Of a DNA stretch of 64,000 nucleotides, positions 1 to 11,759 are shown piece by piece. The notes under the pieces were generated by a model. That model was not told where the DNA came from and ran no database searches. It was given only the letters and a program-made list of their open reading frames with translations. The DNA lies in NCBI GenBank assembly GCA_019188255.1, contig JAETXT010000006.1, positions 1,550,001 through 1,614,000 of the forward strand, given 5' to 3'. The position numbers and the translations under genes are program-made. Position 1 is the first letter of the stretch, and each line of letters opens with the position of its first letter. This DNA comes from Verticillium longisporum. Its lineage: Eukaryota > Ascomycota > Sordariomycetes > Glomerellales > Plectosphaerellaceae.

Positions 1-170
1 GCTTAGGTTCGGGTCATTGTCCATAGCTTGGATAGCAAGGAATAATTGACCTTCTTTTGAAAGAGTCTCCATCGCGGGCGGAGGTGGAATCTGTAGAATT
101 CAGGTGTAGGTCGTGGGCCCGGGCGAAGTGAACCACTCGCTTGGGTGAACCACTCGCTTGTGGATTACGT
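1..170 (-). mobile_element. pogo/Fot1-type transposon, third copy, cut by window edge
   Basis: These bases repeat positions 2037-2206 of the complete copy that follows, including the 50-bp terminal inverted repeat ending at 170 and the TA target dinucleotide at 171-172. The reverse strand from 72 to 1 encodes the first 24 residues of the same transposase. The rest of the element lies outside the window. It has the same orientation as the next copy. Confidence 0.93.
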
Positions 171-346
171 TATAGTATTATAAACTTAACTAAGTAAGCC
201 TCGAAATCGGCTCTTTATAGTATATAGTCCTTTAAATAATAGAGACCTCTATAATAGGTATAAGACCTTTATATTAAGGGAGGGGGGTATAAATCTCTAT
301 ATTAATATTAATTTATAAATCTATTATCCTCCTCTAAATAGGGGTA
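171..346. other. AT-rich spacer between two pogo copies
   Basis: This 176-bp AT-rich spacer contains no gene. It separates two same-orientation pogo elements and ends in the TA target dinucleotide (345-346) of the next copy. Its composition matches the RIP-degraded blocks elsewhere in the window. Confidence 0.7.
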
Positions 347-2206
347 ACGTAATCCACAAGCGAGTGGTTCACCCATGCGAGTGGTTCACTTCACCCCGAC
401 CCGACAAACATTCCGAGGAAAACCTCAACCCAAACGCCGTAAATCAATTAAAATCACTCCTCCTCGTCTTTTGCAGACGATGAGATAGCTACCTGACAAG
501 TTCTCGCGTTGTGGCCGGTCTTCCCGCATACGCTACAGCATCGTTTCTTCGGCTGGGACCACGACGCGGGACCCGGGTTCTGCAGCGTTTCCTCTTTTAT
601 CTGGATATCTACTTCCTTCTGAGCAATCTTGTCCTGTCCCTCGCCTACAGCCATGCTTCCTCCTTCCCGGAGACGTAGCTTTTTGGCCCTCCGGCGTCGG
701 CTTAGTGTAGCATTTTCCTCTCGAAGGATCATAACCTCTGACTTCAAAAGAGCGATCTGGTGCATAACACCCCGCGTCCCCTTCGCAAGATAGTCAACAG
801 CATCTAAAATTGACGTTGGGGAGCTTCCCTGGTGGCGTGAGATTCGCCCTTTGATGAAGTCAGTCTGGGAACCTGCCTCGAGCAGGTTAGTGGGCGTCTT
901 AGAGACCCAAGAATCACGCTCCCCGTGGGACGTCCCCGGAGGCGTCGTCGTCCTCAACCTCACATCCAGCTTTGACAGGACTGTTTCCGGGTTATGGGGG
1001 ACAAGCCCCGCTCCTCGAAAGCCTCCCTGGATGTTTTTTCTGTCATTGCTTGCTGAAATGCAGCCGAAAACGCCGGGAAGAAGTCCTCTTTGCTGATGTG
1101 CGTTGTACCCGCCCTCATCCTATCCTCGATTTGCCGACCGTATGCTTTCTTTAGTGGGCCAAAACACCCAACATCGAGAGGCTGGAGTAGATGTGACGAA
1201 TGAGGAGGCATACAGAGTGTGATGATGTTGTTCTCCTTGCAGTAGAGTTCGAAGTCGACCGAGTGGTGACTTTCGTGGCCATCCAGGATCAGTAGGCGAT
1301 AACCGCCCGAAGTACGGGACTTTGTATGCCTGTCAAAATGCCGAATCCATTCCAGACCAATATCATTCGTCGTCCAGCCGTTTGGAGATGTTGCGATTCT
1401 CCAGTCGCGAGAAATCGCGTCGTCCTGGTACCAGCTCGAGAGGTGGTACTTGCCCGAAACCACGATGAACGGCGGGACGGAGAAACCCAACGCGCCAACG
1501 CCCTGGATCACCGTAACCCATTCCCGGTTGCCTGGCTGCCTCATCTTCACATTGGACCGTCTTTCCGAACTGGTCACGACCATTCCGTTGGCGATAACGC
1601 CCATCTGGAAGCCGGTCTCGTCAAAGTTGTACATGTCAGCCTCTTGGATGCCGTACTTGGCGATCATGTTATGCACGAGGCGGAACCACGCGTTTATCGC
1701 GTCCGGATCTTCGCATTGGGCCCTCTTGTAGTCGTACTTGCGAAAGAAACGCGTCCGGAGCTCTGGTTGCCGTTTGACGAAGTTTGCGGCCCAGTTCTTC
1801 CCGACGCGTGGCGCGTCACGGTCGGCAAGCAGGCGATTCGCCATATCTCCGACCTCACCCAACCGGGGAGGGTAAGATCGCGCATCTAGGTCAAGGATAT
1901 ATTCGACAATAGTTTTCTCTTCTAGTACTGTTAATTTGGCAGAATTGGGCGGGCTTTCGCGTCGGGAGGGTTTGCCCTTCTGGCGTCGGAGGAGCGTCGT
2001 TAAGGGGACGGTGTAGATCCTCGCAGCACTCCGGGCGCTTAGGTTCGGGTCATTGTCCATAGCTTGGATAGCAAGGAATAATTGACCTTCTTTTGAAAGA
2101 GTCTCCATCGCGGGCGGAGGTGGAATCTGTAGAATTCAGGTGTAGGTCGTGGGCCCGGGCGAAGTGAACCACTCGCTTGGGTGAACCACTCGCTTGTGGA
2201 TTACGT
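347..2206 (-). mobile_element. Complete pogo/Fot1-type (Tc1/mariner superfamily) transposon, copy A
   Basis: The element is 1860 bp and flanked by TA dinucleotides (345-346 and 2207-2208). Its 50-bp terminal inverted repeats (347-396 and 2157-2206) differ at about two positions. Each TIR holds a tandem pair of GCGAGTGGTTCAC blocks about 17 bp apart, which could be a double transposase-binding site (inference). It carries one frameshifted transposase gene and appears identical in sequence to the copy at 20361-22220. No RIP-like transitions are visible although it sits beside RIP-saturated DNA. Confidence 0.95.
454..2108 (-). CDS. pogo/Fot1-type DDE transposase with -1 frameshift (copy A)
   Basis: The gene is read in two overlapping frames: 2108-960 (382 codons) and 963-454. 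The first part has an N-terminal helix-turn-helix/CENP-B-like DNA-binding region (about residues 1-130). It also has a DDE endonuclease domain with the expected motifs: DETGF (near 163), LDGHESHHS (near 275) and PPHSSHLLQPLD (near 311). The family-typical continuation GLVPHNPETVLSKLD lies in the -1 frame from about position 1005, so one base is missing or ribosomes shift there. The second part has a basic, possibly coiled-coil stretch and a C-terminal zinc knuckle, C-x2-C-x4-H-x4-C (CSVCGKTGHNARTC). The second frame has no good ATG, which supports one broken or recoded protein rather than two genes. Function: cut-and-paste transposition at TA sites. Confidence 0.9.
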
Positions 2207-2208
2207 TA

Positions 2209-3696
2209 TTATTATTATTATTAGCTTAATTAGGAGGCCTATAGCTATTAATAGCTATTATACTATTATTATATCTATTAATACCTACTTTATTAATATA
2301 AGCCTTATCTTTACGACCCTAAACCTATAATATAGGCTACCCTATTAAACTAATTAGAGGGTCTTAAGAGAACTATAATTAAAGGGTCTAGCTTAGTTAT
2401 TAAGTTTATAATCTAGAGCGCTAATAAATAAACGATTAGCTTATTTCCTTTATTAACCTTTATAGCTATTAAGTTCTCCTTTAAAGTAATCCTTAGGAGT
2501 TCTTAAATAGCTATTAAAATCCTTAATCGAGACTCCTATATTCCTATCTTATATTCTATAATTAAAGCTTAGAATTAAACTATTAAATTATTAAGCTTGG
2601 AATCCTTTATTTACGCTCTCTATATAAAGGTGATTAATAGGGGTTTTATAAGCTTTTTAATATTATTATTATCTTAATTAAAGTAATCTAATATTATTTT
2701 AAACTTCTAAGTATCTCTTTTCTCCTTTTCTAAGTATTTAATTATATTTTAAAATTTATTGAATATTAATCGATTAAGGAGGTTTCTAACCTCGATATTA
2801 TAATTATTAACGATTTTCGTAAATATTTTAGCTTTAATTATTCTATATTTAATATTAATTAATTTATTATTAAATAGGGGGTCGAGCTTCTACTTCCTTA
2901 CTATAGCTATAAATTTTAATATTAATTAATAGGCTTTATTAAGCTCTTTTAAATCCTTAAATAATTATTCGTAAATATATAATACTTTAATTTAAATAAT
3001 AAGGTTTTTATTATTATTAGAAAACTAATCTCGCTTTTTCTTAATATATTATATAGTTTTAATAAATATTATTCCCTTAGCCTATATTATCTTTATAAAC
3101 AGCTCGATAAAGTATCTATTATCTTTATTAATATAAATAATAATATTTATAACCTTCTCTTCCTCTTTAAGGCTAGCTAAGTAATAAATATCCTTATAAT
3201 TAATTAAGAACTCCTAGAGGTTATCTTTTATAAACCTAGAAGTATTATTTAACCTTAATATTAATATTATTACTAATCCTTTATTATTTATTACCTTCTT
3301 AAGGATATTTTTAAGGATTAATATAAATTAATTAAAGGAAAGGCCTTAAATCGGGATATATTATACCTCTAAGGTAAATAGATAATTAATTATATTCTTA
3401 TAAAGTACTATTCTAGGTCGAGGAGGTTAGATATTCTTATAAACTATCGGGAAAATAGGTCTCGGAGGCTAACTGCTATTAAGAAGGAGTCCAACTTCAT
3501 TATCGTCGTTATTATTAAAGTAGAGAGGGTTAGAAACGGATAAGGACCTACTATCTTTATAAGAATGCTCCCTATAAATAATAAAGGCCCCTTTTTATAA
3601 ATAAACTTAGGTATTAGCTATAATAGGTATAGGTTTATTCCTTTAATTAATTATTATAAGAGTTCTAAAGCTAGGTTATTTACTTTTACTTTCTTT
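2209..3696. other. RIP-degraded AT-rich DNA, origin not recognised
   Basis: The sequence is very AT-rich and almost free of CpA/TpG and CpG, with stops in all frames. This is the expected product of RIP on repeats. I could not assign this stretch to an element. It lies between pogo copy A and the first long direct repeat. Confidence 0.6.
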
Positions 3697-4763
3697 AATT
3701 ATTAATTAAGGTCTATTATTTATTATTATTTCTTATTATTTTTAGTTTTATATATATTAATTTTTATTAAGGAAGAAGGGGGGTTATAGAAGAGGGAGGT
3801 CGAGGCTACCTTTAAGGAATTAAATTACTTTATATAAGCTTCGCTATAGCCTCCCCTATTTTAGTATTATATAATTTATTATAAAGTCCTAATATTATAC
3901 TTAGGGGAATATAATTATTATAGGTTAATTATATTATATATATAGCTAGTTAGCTATATATATTATTTATATATAAAGCTTATCTATTATTTATATTATT
4001 CGTATATAAAGCTTATTTATTATTTATATTATTTATATATAAAGGTTATCTATTATTTATATTATTTATATTATATATATAGTTAATTAACTATATATAT
4101 TATTTATAAGTTTTATATATTTATAAAGTTATAATATTACTTTAATAACTAGTTACTATTAGGTTAAGCGAGATAAAATAACTTCCTTTCTTCCCCTAAT
4201 TAATAGAACTTAAAGCTAAAGCCTACTATATTATTAGATTCTTACTCGGTTAATAATAAGTAGAGGTTTTATAGGCTCCTTCGTACCCTTCTAGATTAAC
4301 GACCTTATCTATTACCCTAATCGGTCTATTATTATTATTAAATCGTACCTATTAATTTATCTATTTTATTCTATAATGCTTTTTACTTCTCTTATAATAG
4401 TATTTATCTAATAGTCTAGCTACTATTCTCTATTTAAGTCTTTTTAATAAGTCCTTTATATTAAGATTAAATCTAACCTCATTTAAGGGGTCTAATTAAG
4501 CTAATAGACTATATTAATAGTATATAAGAGAGATAATCCGCCTTAGAGTACTAATTAAAGTAGGGCTAGTAATGCTCTTATCTAATTAGGGCAATAAAGT
4601 AGTTATTAAAGAAAAAGATAGGTCTTTAAATATATAGTATCGGATTAATAATCTATATCCCTTAGGGGTCCTTATAATAAGTCTAATTAATATCCGTTTC
4701 CCTAATTAGCTACTCCTTATTACTTTATCGCTAAGCTATACCTTTCTACCCTACCTAGTTTTA
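3697..4763. repeat. RIP-degraded direct repeat (probable LTR of element X), copy 1
   Basis: About 1.07 kb is repeated in the same orientation at about 6177-7277, differing mostly by C/T and G/A transitions. Its last 200 bp recur at 55846-56053. All three copies stop matching at the same point, just after a TAGTTTTA motif, so this is a true element end. Inside is a degraded tandem array of about 33-bp units (about 3978-4075). An LTR is the simplest reading; the start is uncertain by about 5 bp. Confidence 0.6.
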
Positions 4764-5176
4764 TTAAAGTAATAAATTAGGGTTTATATGAGTAGTAAAG
4801 CCCTCTTAATATATATATATAATATATAGAACCTATAATAATTATATTCTTTTAATTATAATATTAGGATATTATAATAGATTATATTATTAAATTAATA
4901 TTAAGGGATTATTTAAATTAGTAATTACTATATAGGATTTACTAATATAGTAATTACTAGGGCTAGGATTTATAGCTCTTAAGAGTATATAATTTATAGC
5001 TTATATAATCGGTAAATTAGATAGGTATCTCTAATTTATATAGATAGTAGTAATTTAGAGAGAGAGTATTAAGAATAATTATAAGTCTTATATTACCTAC
5101 CCTACCTATTTAGAGCTCTTAGGTATAGCTAAAGTAATAAATTAGGGTTTATATAAGTAGTAAAGCCCTCTTAATA
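4764..5176 (+). repeat. RIP-degraded copia LTR remnants, orientation opposite to the intact copia
   Basis: 4888-5176 aligns over its full length with the reverse complement of the intact copia LTR at 31714-32000, differing mainly by transitions. A second LTR tail of about 48 bp (4764-4811) lies just upstream, separated by about 75 bp. Together they look like a copia copy that has lost nearly all of its interior. The unit interrupts element X exactly at its LTR end. Confidence 0.65.
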
Positions 5177-6176
5177 TTTCCCCTAATTATATTATATTAA
5201 TATAATTAGTAAATATCTTAAATTATTCTTAATTAATATTATCTACTTTAAAATATATACCTTTATTAAATAGGCCCTAGATTTATATTTCTAAGCGAAT
5301 ATATTATTTATATTATTATAATTTAATACTAAATACTTAGGTCTACTCTATAATAAATTCTTAAAGCTATTTAGATTATTAAAGAAGATTATCTAGAAAT
5401 ATAAAGGAGCCCTTAGGGTTAGTCGTTTCGTTAATATCCTAGTTTTCGGTAATTAAATTAGAATATACTAGATAGGTATTAACTTAATTAAGGGAATAAA
5501 GTCCTTCTAATACTTCGTTTTATAATATAATAGCCTCGAGTATTCTTATAAGCTCCTCTTTAAAGTCTTTTATTAATAAGTCTTTACTTTCTAGGTCCTA
5601 TTAGCTATTTAGGTCTAGGATAAACTTTTTAAGCTATTAGCTTATATACATAACCCTTTAAATAAGTTCCCCTCCTATTATTTCTAGCCTAAATAAGAGA
5701 TTGCTAGGTATAGCTAAGGTAATTCTAAATAGGCCCTATTAGTAAAGGTTAAACTTTATATTTTTTAATATATTTATTACTTATTTAATATTATAGATAA
5801 GGATTACGTTCCTAGTTTAGAGCTTCTAAGTATAGAGTTAAGTAGTATTTTAGCGATTTAACCCCTTAGTCCTAGTATATTATTAATAGTTAAGTATTCG
5901 AATCGCTTTAGTCCTATTAAGTTTAAGCTAGGAAAAGGCCCTTAAGTATATCTAGACCTCCTAATTAAGCGAACGGACTAAGTCCTAGTCTAATATCCGC
6001 TATATAAGCGAGGTAGTCTTAATTAGTATAATAGCTTTATAGCTATAGAGGAGGAAGAAGGGTATATAGCTTATAGAAGCTTTAATAGTCGTCCTATCTA
6101 TAAATAGAATAATTATAAATAGAGAGTTAACTCTTTCGCCTCTTATTATTACTTAAATAGCTAGGGTATATATAAT
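5177..6176 (-). mobile_element. Internal fragment of element X, RIP-degraded
   Basis: This stretch matches 60610-61610 nearly base for base except for transitions. In that other copy it belongs to a larger internal region that carries a degraded reverse transcriptase further on. Here it is bounded by the two long direct repeats, so the copy has lost most of its internal region. No reading frame survives. Confidence 0.6.
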
Positions 6177-7277
6177 AGGCTATCGATTAGGGTCTATCGT
6201 TTATTATTATTTCTTAGTATTTTTAGTTTTATATATATTAATTTTTACTAGGGAAGAAGGGGGGTTATAGAGGAGGGAGGTCGAAGCTATTTTTAAGGAA
6301 TCGAGTTGCTTTATATAAGCTTCGCTACGGCCTCCCCTATCTTAGTATTATATAACCTATTATAGGGTCCTAATACTATAATTAGGGGAATATAACTATT
6401 ATAGGTTAATTATATTATATATATAGCTAGTTAGCTATATATATTATTTATATATAAACCTTATCTACTATTTATATTATTCGTATATAAGGCTCGTCTA
6501 CTATTTATATTATTCGTATATAAGGCTTATCTACTACTTATATTATTTATATATAAGGCTTATCTATTACTTATATTATTTATATCGTATATATAGCTAG
6601 TCGGCTATATATATTATTTATAAGTCTTATATATTTATAAAGTTATAGTATTACTTTAGTAACTAGCTACTATTAGGTTAAGCGAGATAAGATAATTTCC
6701 TTTCTTCCCTTAATCGGTAGAACCTAAAGCTAAAGCCTACTATATTATTAGATTCTTACTTAGTCGGTAACGAGTAGAAGTTTTACGGGCTCCCTCGTAC
6801 CCTTCCGGATTAACGACCTCGTCTATTGCCCTAATTAATCTATTATTATTATCTAATCGTATTTATTAGTTAATCTATTTTATTCTATAATCCTTCTTAC
6901 TTCTCTTATAATAGTATTCGTTTAATAGTCCAGCTATTATTCTCTATTTAAGTCTTTTTAATAAGTCCTTTATATTAAGACTAAATCTAACCTTATTTAA
7001 GGGGTCTAATTAGGCTAATAGATTATATTAATAGTATATAAGAGAGATAATCCGCCTTAGAGTATTAATTAAAATAGGCCTAGTAATAACTTTAATTAAT
7101 TAGAGTAATAAAGTAGTTATTTAAGAAAAAGATAGATCCTTAAATATATAATATTAGATTAATAATATATATCCTTTAGGGGTCCTTATAATAAGTCTAG
7201 CTAATATCTATTTCCCTAATTAGCTACTCCTTATTACTTTATTACTAAGCTATACCTTTCTATTCTATCTAGTTTTA
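6177..7277. repeat. RIP-degraded direct repeat (probable LTR of element X), copy 2
   Basis: This is the second member of the pair with 3697-4763, about 1.10 kb and in the same orientation. It keeps more C and G than copy 1 and holds about four units of the 33-bp array (about 6450-6580), where copy 1 has three. It ends in the same TAGTTTTA motif and is followed directly by copia-derived sequence. Confidence 0.6.
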
Positions 7278-8763
7278 ATATATATTTTATTATTAAGGAT
7301 ATTATAAGTCTCCTTAGAGTAATTACTCTCTTTATTCTAGAATAATATAAATTATTTAATTATAGCTCTATTAATTAATATATTTACTAATTTATATAAT
7401 AGTAGAGTATAATACTAAGCTAATAGGTTCTAGGTAATATTTAAGGGTAAGGTCTTATTTCTTTATAATTAAAGTATAATCTCTTATTAACTAGATTATT
7501 TACTCTATTAATTAGATAACCCTAGAATTAGGGGCTATTAGGGATCTATCCTCCCTATTTATAGTTTTCGGATTTAGAATAGCTAAGCATTCCCTATAGA
7601 TTACTATTCATCGTCCTACTAATCTCCCTATTCCTCTATTCTTTAGAATATTAAATTCTAATTAATAATAATCGATTCTATTATATTAAATATCTCTTCC
7701 TATAAAGGTATTAGGATTAATTTCTTTAACGTCTTAGCGTTTACTATTCCTAGAAGAGGGATCTTATATTCTATTAGATATACTTTTAGTACTTAAGTAA
7801 TTATTATATTATAAGAGTTAAAGTCCTTTTTAATCTAGCTTTAGAAATCTTTAATAAATACTTCTAGGAAGTAAACTCTTTTTATAATACTATATATATT
7901 TATTACTTTAAGGATCTAGGCGCTCTTAAGATCTATATATACTAAATCTAGTAATCTAGGGAATTATAATTCTATTCTATTAATAATAAAGTTAATATCG
8001 AGGCCCTTCTTAAGTTTCTATATTAAGTATAATATACTAAATTCTTCTAAAATATTATCGAACTCCTATTATATCTTTTTAGTATTCTCTAGCTCTATTA
8101 TAAAGCTATTATTATAATCCGAGGAGCTTATTATTATTAACTTTATTAAAGCTCTCTTATAGCTAATTAATTATTCTATAGAGCTTCGTTTATTAGGGTT
8201 AATAGTTAATAATATAGCCTAGGTAGTAATCTTAAATATAAGAGTCCTAAGATACTTAAAGTAGATAATACTCTTATAGATTATATAATAGAGGGTTTCT
8301 CTATTACTAAGCTCTTATAAGAGTCCTAAAATATTTAAAGTAAATAGTACTCTTACGAGTATTTATAAAGCGTAATCGATAAGCTTATATATAGTAAGTT
8401 TACTATTTATAGGATCGATTTTAACTTCTCTAGCTCTAATTATTCTATATTATATTAAATATAATATTAATTAATATTAAGAGGGCTTTATTATTTATAT
8501 AAACTTTAATTTATTACTTTAGCTATATTTAAGAGCTCTAAATAGATAGGGTTAGTAATAAAAGATTTATAATAATTATTAATATTATCTTTCTAAATTA
8601 CTACTATCTATATAAATTAGATATACCTATTTAATTTACTAATTATATAAGCTATAAATTACGTATTCCTAAGAGCTATAAATCCTAGCCCTAGTAATTA
8701 CTATATCGGTAAATCCTATATAGTAATTACTAATCTAAGTAATCCCTTAATATTAGTTTAATA
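7278..8763 (-). mobile_element. RIP-degraded Ty1/copia fragment (gag start, leader and LTR)
   Basis: 7278-8474 is colinear with about 30512-31713 of the intact copia, which covers gag and the 5' leader. 8475-8763 is the matching LTR (intact copy 31714-32000). Nearly all differences are C-to-T and G-to-A. The fragment has the same orientation as the intact element and lacks pol and the other LTR. Confidence 0.8.
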
Positions 8764-9405
8764 AAAGTACTATAAAGCTCTATTATTATTATAATAGTCT
8801 ATATTTAATATAATCTAATTATATATCTATTATAATTATATTATATATTTAGAGTATTTTCCTAAAAATTTTATAGAAAGAAGTAAATACTTCTTTATAA
8901 TTATCGCTTAAATAGTTAATCTAATTAATAGTTTATTTATAAATAGGGGGTTAATTATAATTAATAGGTTTAATATTATTAATAATCGTTCTATATATTC
9001 TTAGTTCTATTCCGCTAATAGTTACTATTAATATATAATAGCTTCTAAAGGGTATATATTATCCTATACTATCTATCTAATATAGCGATTAATTATTTCA
9101 TCTTATAATAGGTCGCTACTCTATAGCTACGAGTTCGTATCGTTATCTAGGGGAGGGAGGCTAATATAGTCTATAGTTAATCGTTAATCTAGTAATATAT
9201 AAGGGGCTAGTTATTAAGCATTGCACTAGGACGAGGCCTTAAATATATTATTATTAGATAAAGAATAAGAAGTTAAAGGAATACTATAATAGCTCTTTAT
9301 ACCCCTTTATAATGAAAAATAAGGAGTTGCGTACAAGCCTACTAGCGAACTAGCTACTAAGGCGCAGCCTCAGCTTCGTAGCTTAGCCGGGTATAACCTA
9401 TACTA
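8764..9405 (-). mobile_element. End fragment of the Gypsy-type element, with one LTR (9198-9405)
   Basis: 8764-9197 aligns with about 42612-43044 of the large Gypsy element. 9198-9405 aligns with its 207-bp LTR (43045-43251). The outer part of the LTR, toward the genes, keeps many CpG and CpA dinucleotides, whereas the inner part has lost them. The element ends about 15 bp beyond the extended reading frame of the neighbouring regulator gene. Confidence 0.8.
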
Positions 9406-9666
9406 TAGAGGAAGCCGCCCCTAACTAAGACTCATATCGATTGTAAACGTTAGCCTGAGGTATAGTGTTAGTTTGGTAATCGAATTATCGGAAGAACTAG
9501 CCTCGGAATCTTTGGGTTGGTGTAGATATTCTTGAGGAAACGATGTAGTTGATAGATTGGCATCGATCAAGAAGTTGTGTATCGCCTGGGATATCCATTC
9601 AACTCTCTCATATCTTTCATGGCAGTCTTTCATGGCACTCAGCAAGATATCAAGTCTCTCCTGTCC

Positions 9667-11619
9667 TTAGCTGTCCTGTGGCCAGAGCGGTAAATCTGGC
9701 GCGACGCCAACGCTTTGAAGCTTGGATCCGAGGATATGTAAAGCGAGGGGCAAAGCTGCGCAACTAACAATAGCACTTGGGAAGCCCCTCGAAAGCTTAA
9801 GATCGAGATGTCTGCCAATGATGCTCGTAATGGCTCTCATCTCCTCTGAAAGTTTGATTTGTGCTTCAATTGATGCACGCCTTGCGTTGGCCTTGCGACC
9901 CAACAATGCAGGCATCGATAGAGCGGACATGAGTATGTCATAGTTGTAGACGGCGATGTTAGCAGAACTAAAGTGTATGAGTGAGTGGACTGAGGTTCCT
10001 CAAAAATGGAGTGAAATGCCTGCTCACTGATAGTACATCCACAAAAGATCTTTGAAAAGAGAATCTGTTGTTACAAGGCTTTGGCTAATAGTGCCAGACT
10101 TCGTCCAAGTGCGTGACGCAGCTGTTTCGGTCACCAAAGCTCTCTTGTGCCACTCCTCCAAGACTTTGTGTGCGACGACTAATGAATCCGTTTTATGACG
10201 ACTGGTCCTGGAGATCCTCTTTTCAAGGCAGCTTTGAGGGTACACAAGGCTCAAGACCTCTGTGAGTGCAACACAAAGATCCACCAGCAACAGTACCGTC
10301 CCCACCAACGACCGCTTCACATGAGCATTGTGAACCCGCGATGCGTGAAGTTCGTCTTGAAAGTCTTCGACGCTAAGACGCGGTTGGCTGACAAAGTCGA
10401 AATTGTCTCCTGTTATGTTAATGCTGCGTCGAACGCAGAGTGACAAGATGCGGTCACGAATTACACAACCCCACCATAGCCGTTTGGCCTCATTTTGCCG
10501 TTCTGGACCTTCAAGTACATCTTGGCATACATAGTCATGGGCGCCGGCCCTTTTTGCATGACTAATAGCAGTCCGAAGCCATCTGCTATTGGGCTGCTCA
10601 CGTTGCCCTAACACTGTCGAGGCCCAGTATGTCAATAGTAGTGCCGCCTGAGCCATTACGATATCATCTGAGTTGACATCGAAGTCATGCAGCAGCTAGG
10701 AGACAGTAGCGTCAGCAACTTTGGAGTTTCTGAAGGGGTTTACAGAATGCAACACCTTTGTTCGAGCATACAGTGAACCTTCAGCTTCGGCGATATCTGC
10801 ATAACCTAGGCTTCTTATCGTGTGACCCGATACGAACTGTGTCATAGTCAGTTGGCCTGATCAAAGTGGAATTAGAGAACCCGGGACTTGGCGCACCGGA
10901 CAGGCAGCAAATAACATGGCCTGGATGAGGACCATAGGTATTTGCTTTACCAGATGAGAACTATCCAAAACATCTACAGATTCTTCGCGGGCCCACAATT
11001 TGTGCTCTTGTAAAATAGGGAGCATTGGGTGTACATGGAAGAAGTATTTGTTGATGAATTCATTGAAGATGTTGGTCGAGGGCAAGCGGAAGCAGCCTTG
11101 CTGTTCAAGGAAGCGAAGGTCACCCTTGCGGATACCTGAGCTGCCCACATCATCCCAGTTGTTGGCATGTGTTGATAGACTGAAATGTTAGCGTTGATCA
11201 AGTTTGAAATTGATTCAGTCACCTAACCATCTGATTCGGGACTGATCTTTTTCAGTTGCATTGGCAGCATCCACGTTCATCAACTTTTCTACAGACTCTC
11301 CTGTTGTCAAGTCGTCCAAACCACACGGACCGTTGTTATTTGGTTGTAACCGATCACCCTCTTGACCGGCGTCCTCTTTGGGAGTTTCAGACGGATGACA
11401 ATGTCTGTGTAGAACTATTAGCGAGGTAGCTAAATGACCATACGTTTCATACCGGACTTTGACTGTAGGGATTACGGCGCAGTCTCTGTCGTCCAGTCGG
11501 CAATTGGTACACGGTTGGCCCGTCCTTGTCACATCGCATCGAACCTTTCTGCTTCGGCACTTGAGGCAAGCTTTCGGAGCTCGTTTTCGCGTACGGTAGT
11601 CCGAAGTATTTGCATCCAT
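9667..11619 (-). CDS. Zn(II)2Cys6 fungal transcription factor, C-terminus probably cut by a nonsense mutation
   Basis: Five exons give a consistent frame: 11619-11228, 11179-10897, 10836-10756, 10695-10028 and 9967-9667, 574 codons before the stop. The start is the ATG just before the zinc cluster. Residues about 18-48 have six cysteines spaced C-x2-C-x6-C-x8-C-x2-C-x6-C, the Gal4-type DNA-binding motif. Exons 2-4 match the fungal-specific regulatory domain (motifs near MLFAAC, AQAALLLTYW and RLWWGC). The TAA at 9667-9669 is followed in the same frame by about 82 more plausible codons to 9421, so it looks like a mutated CAA. The protein presumably acts in the nucleus on the adjacent genes; its own promoter holds two inverted CGG sites. 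Exon 1-2 junction is the least certain. Confidence 0.85.
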
Positions 11620-11700
11620 GATGATAGCTCGTCTGACAGAAATCATCCAGGCCTCGGTTCGGGTACAGGGGGATTTCACGTTAGTTAAAGTCATTTAGCC

Positions 11701-11715
11701 CGGGACTGAATCCCG
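11701..11715. promoter_or_regulatory. Inverted CGG site (CGG-N9-CCG) in regulator promoter
   Basis: CGGGACTGAATCCCG is a perfect 5-bp inverted repeat with a 5-bp spacer, 82 bp upstream of the regulator ATG. Zn2Cys6 dimers bind inverted CGG triplets, so self-regulation is plausible but inferred. Confidence 0.5.
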
Positions 11716-11742
11716 ACCCATCACTCGGCGGAAACCATGTAC

Positions 11743-11758
11743 CGGGATTTGGTTTCCG
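11743..11758. promoter_or_regulatory. Inverted CGG site (CGG-N10-CCG) in regulator promoter
   Basis: CGGGATTTGGTTTCCG lies about 125 bp upstream of the regulator ATG and 28 bp beyond the first site. Half-site sequence and spacing resemble the sites at 15049 and 45133. Confidence 0.5.
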
Positions 11759-11759
11759 G

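Noticed and set aside
1326..1889. Long plus-strand reading frames opposite the pogo transposase (also 20678-21241)
   Set aside because: They are antisense shadows of the transposase frame and show no independent motif.
2209..9197. Centromere or telomere
   Set aside because: No telomeric TTAGGG array is visible, and AT-richness is explained by RIP of identifiable retroelements.
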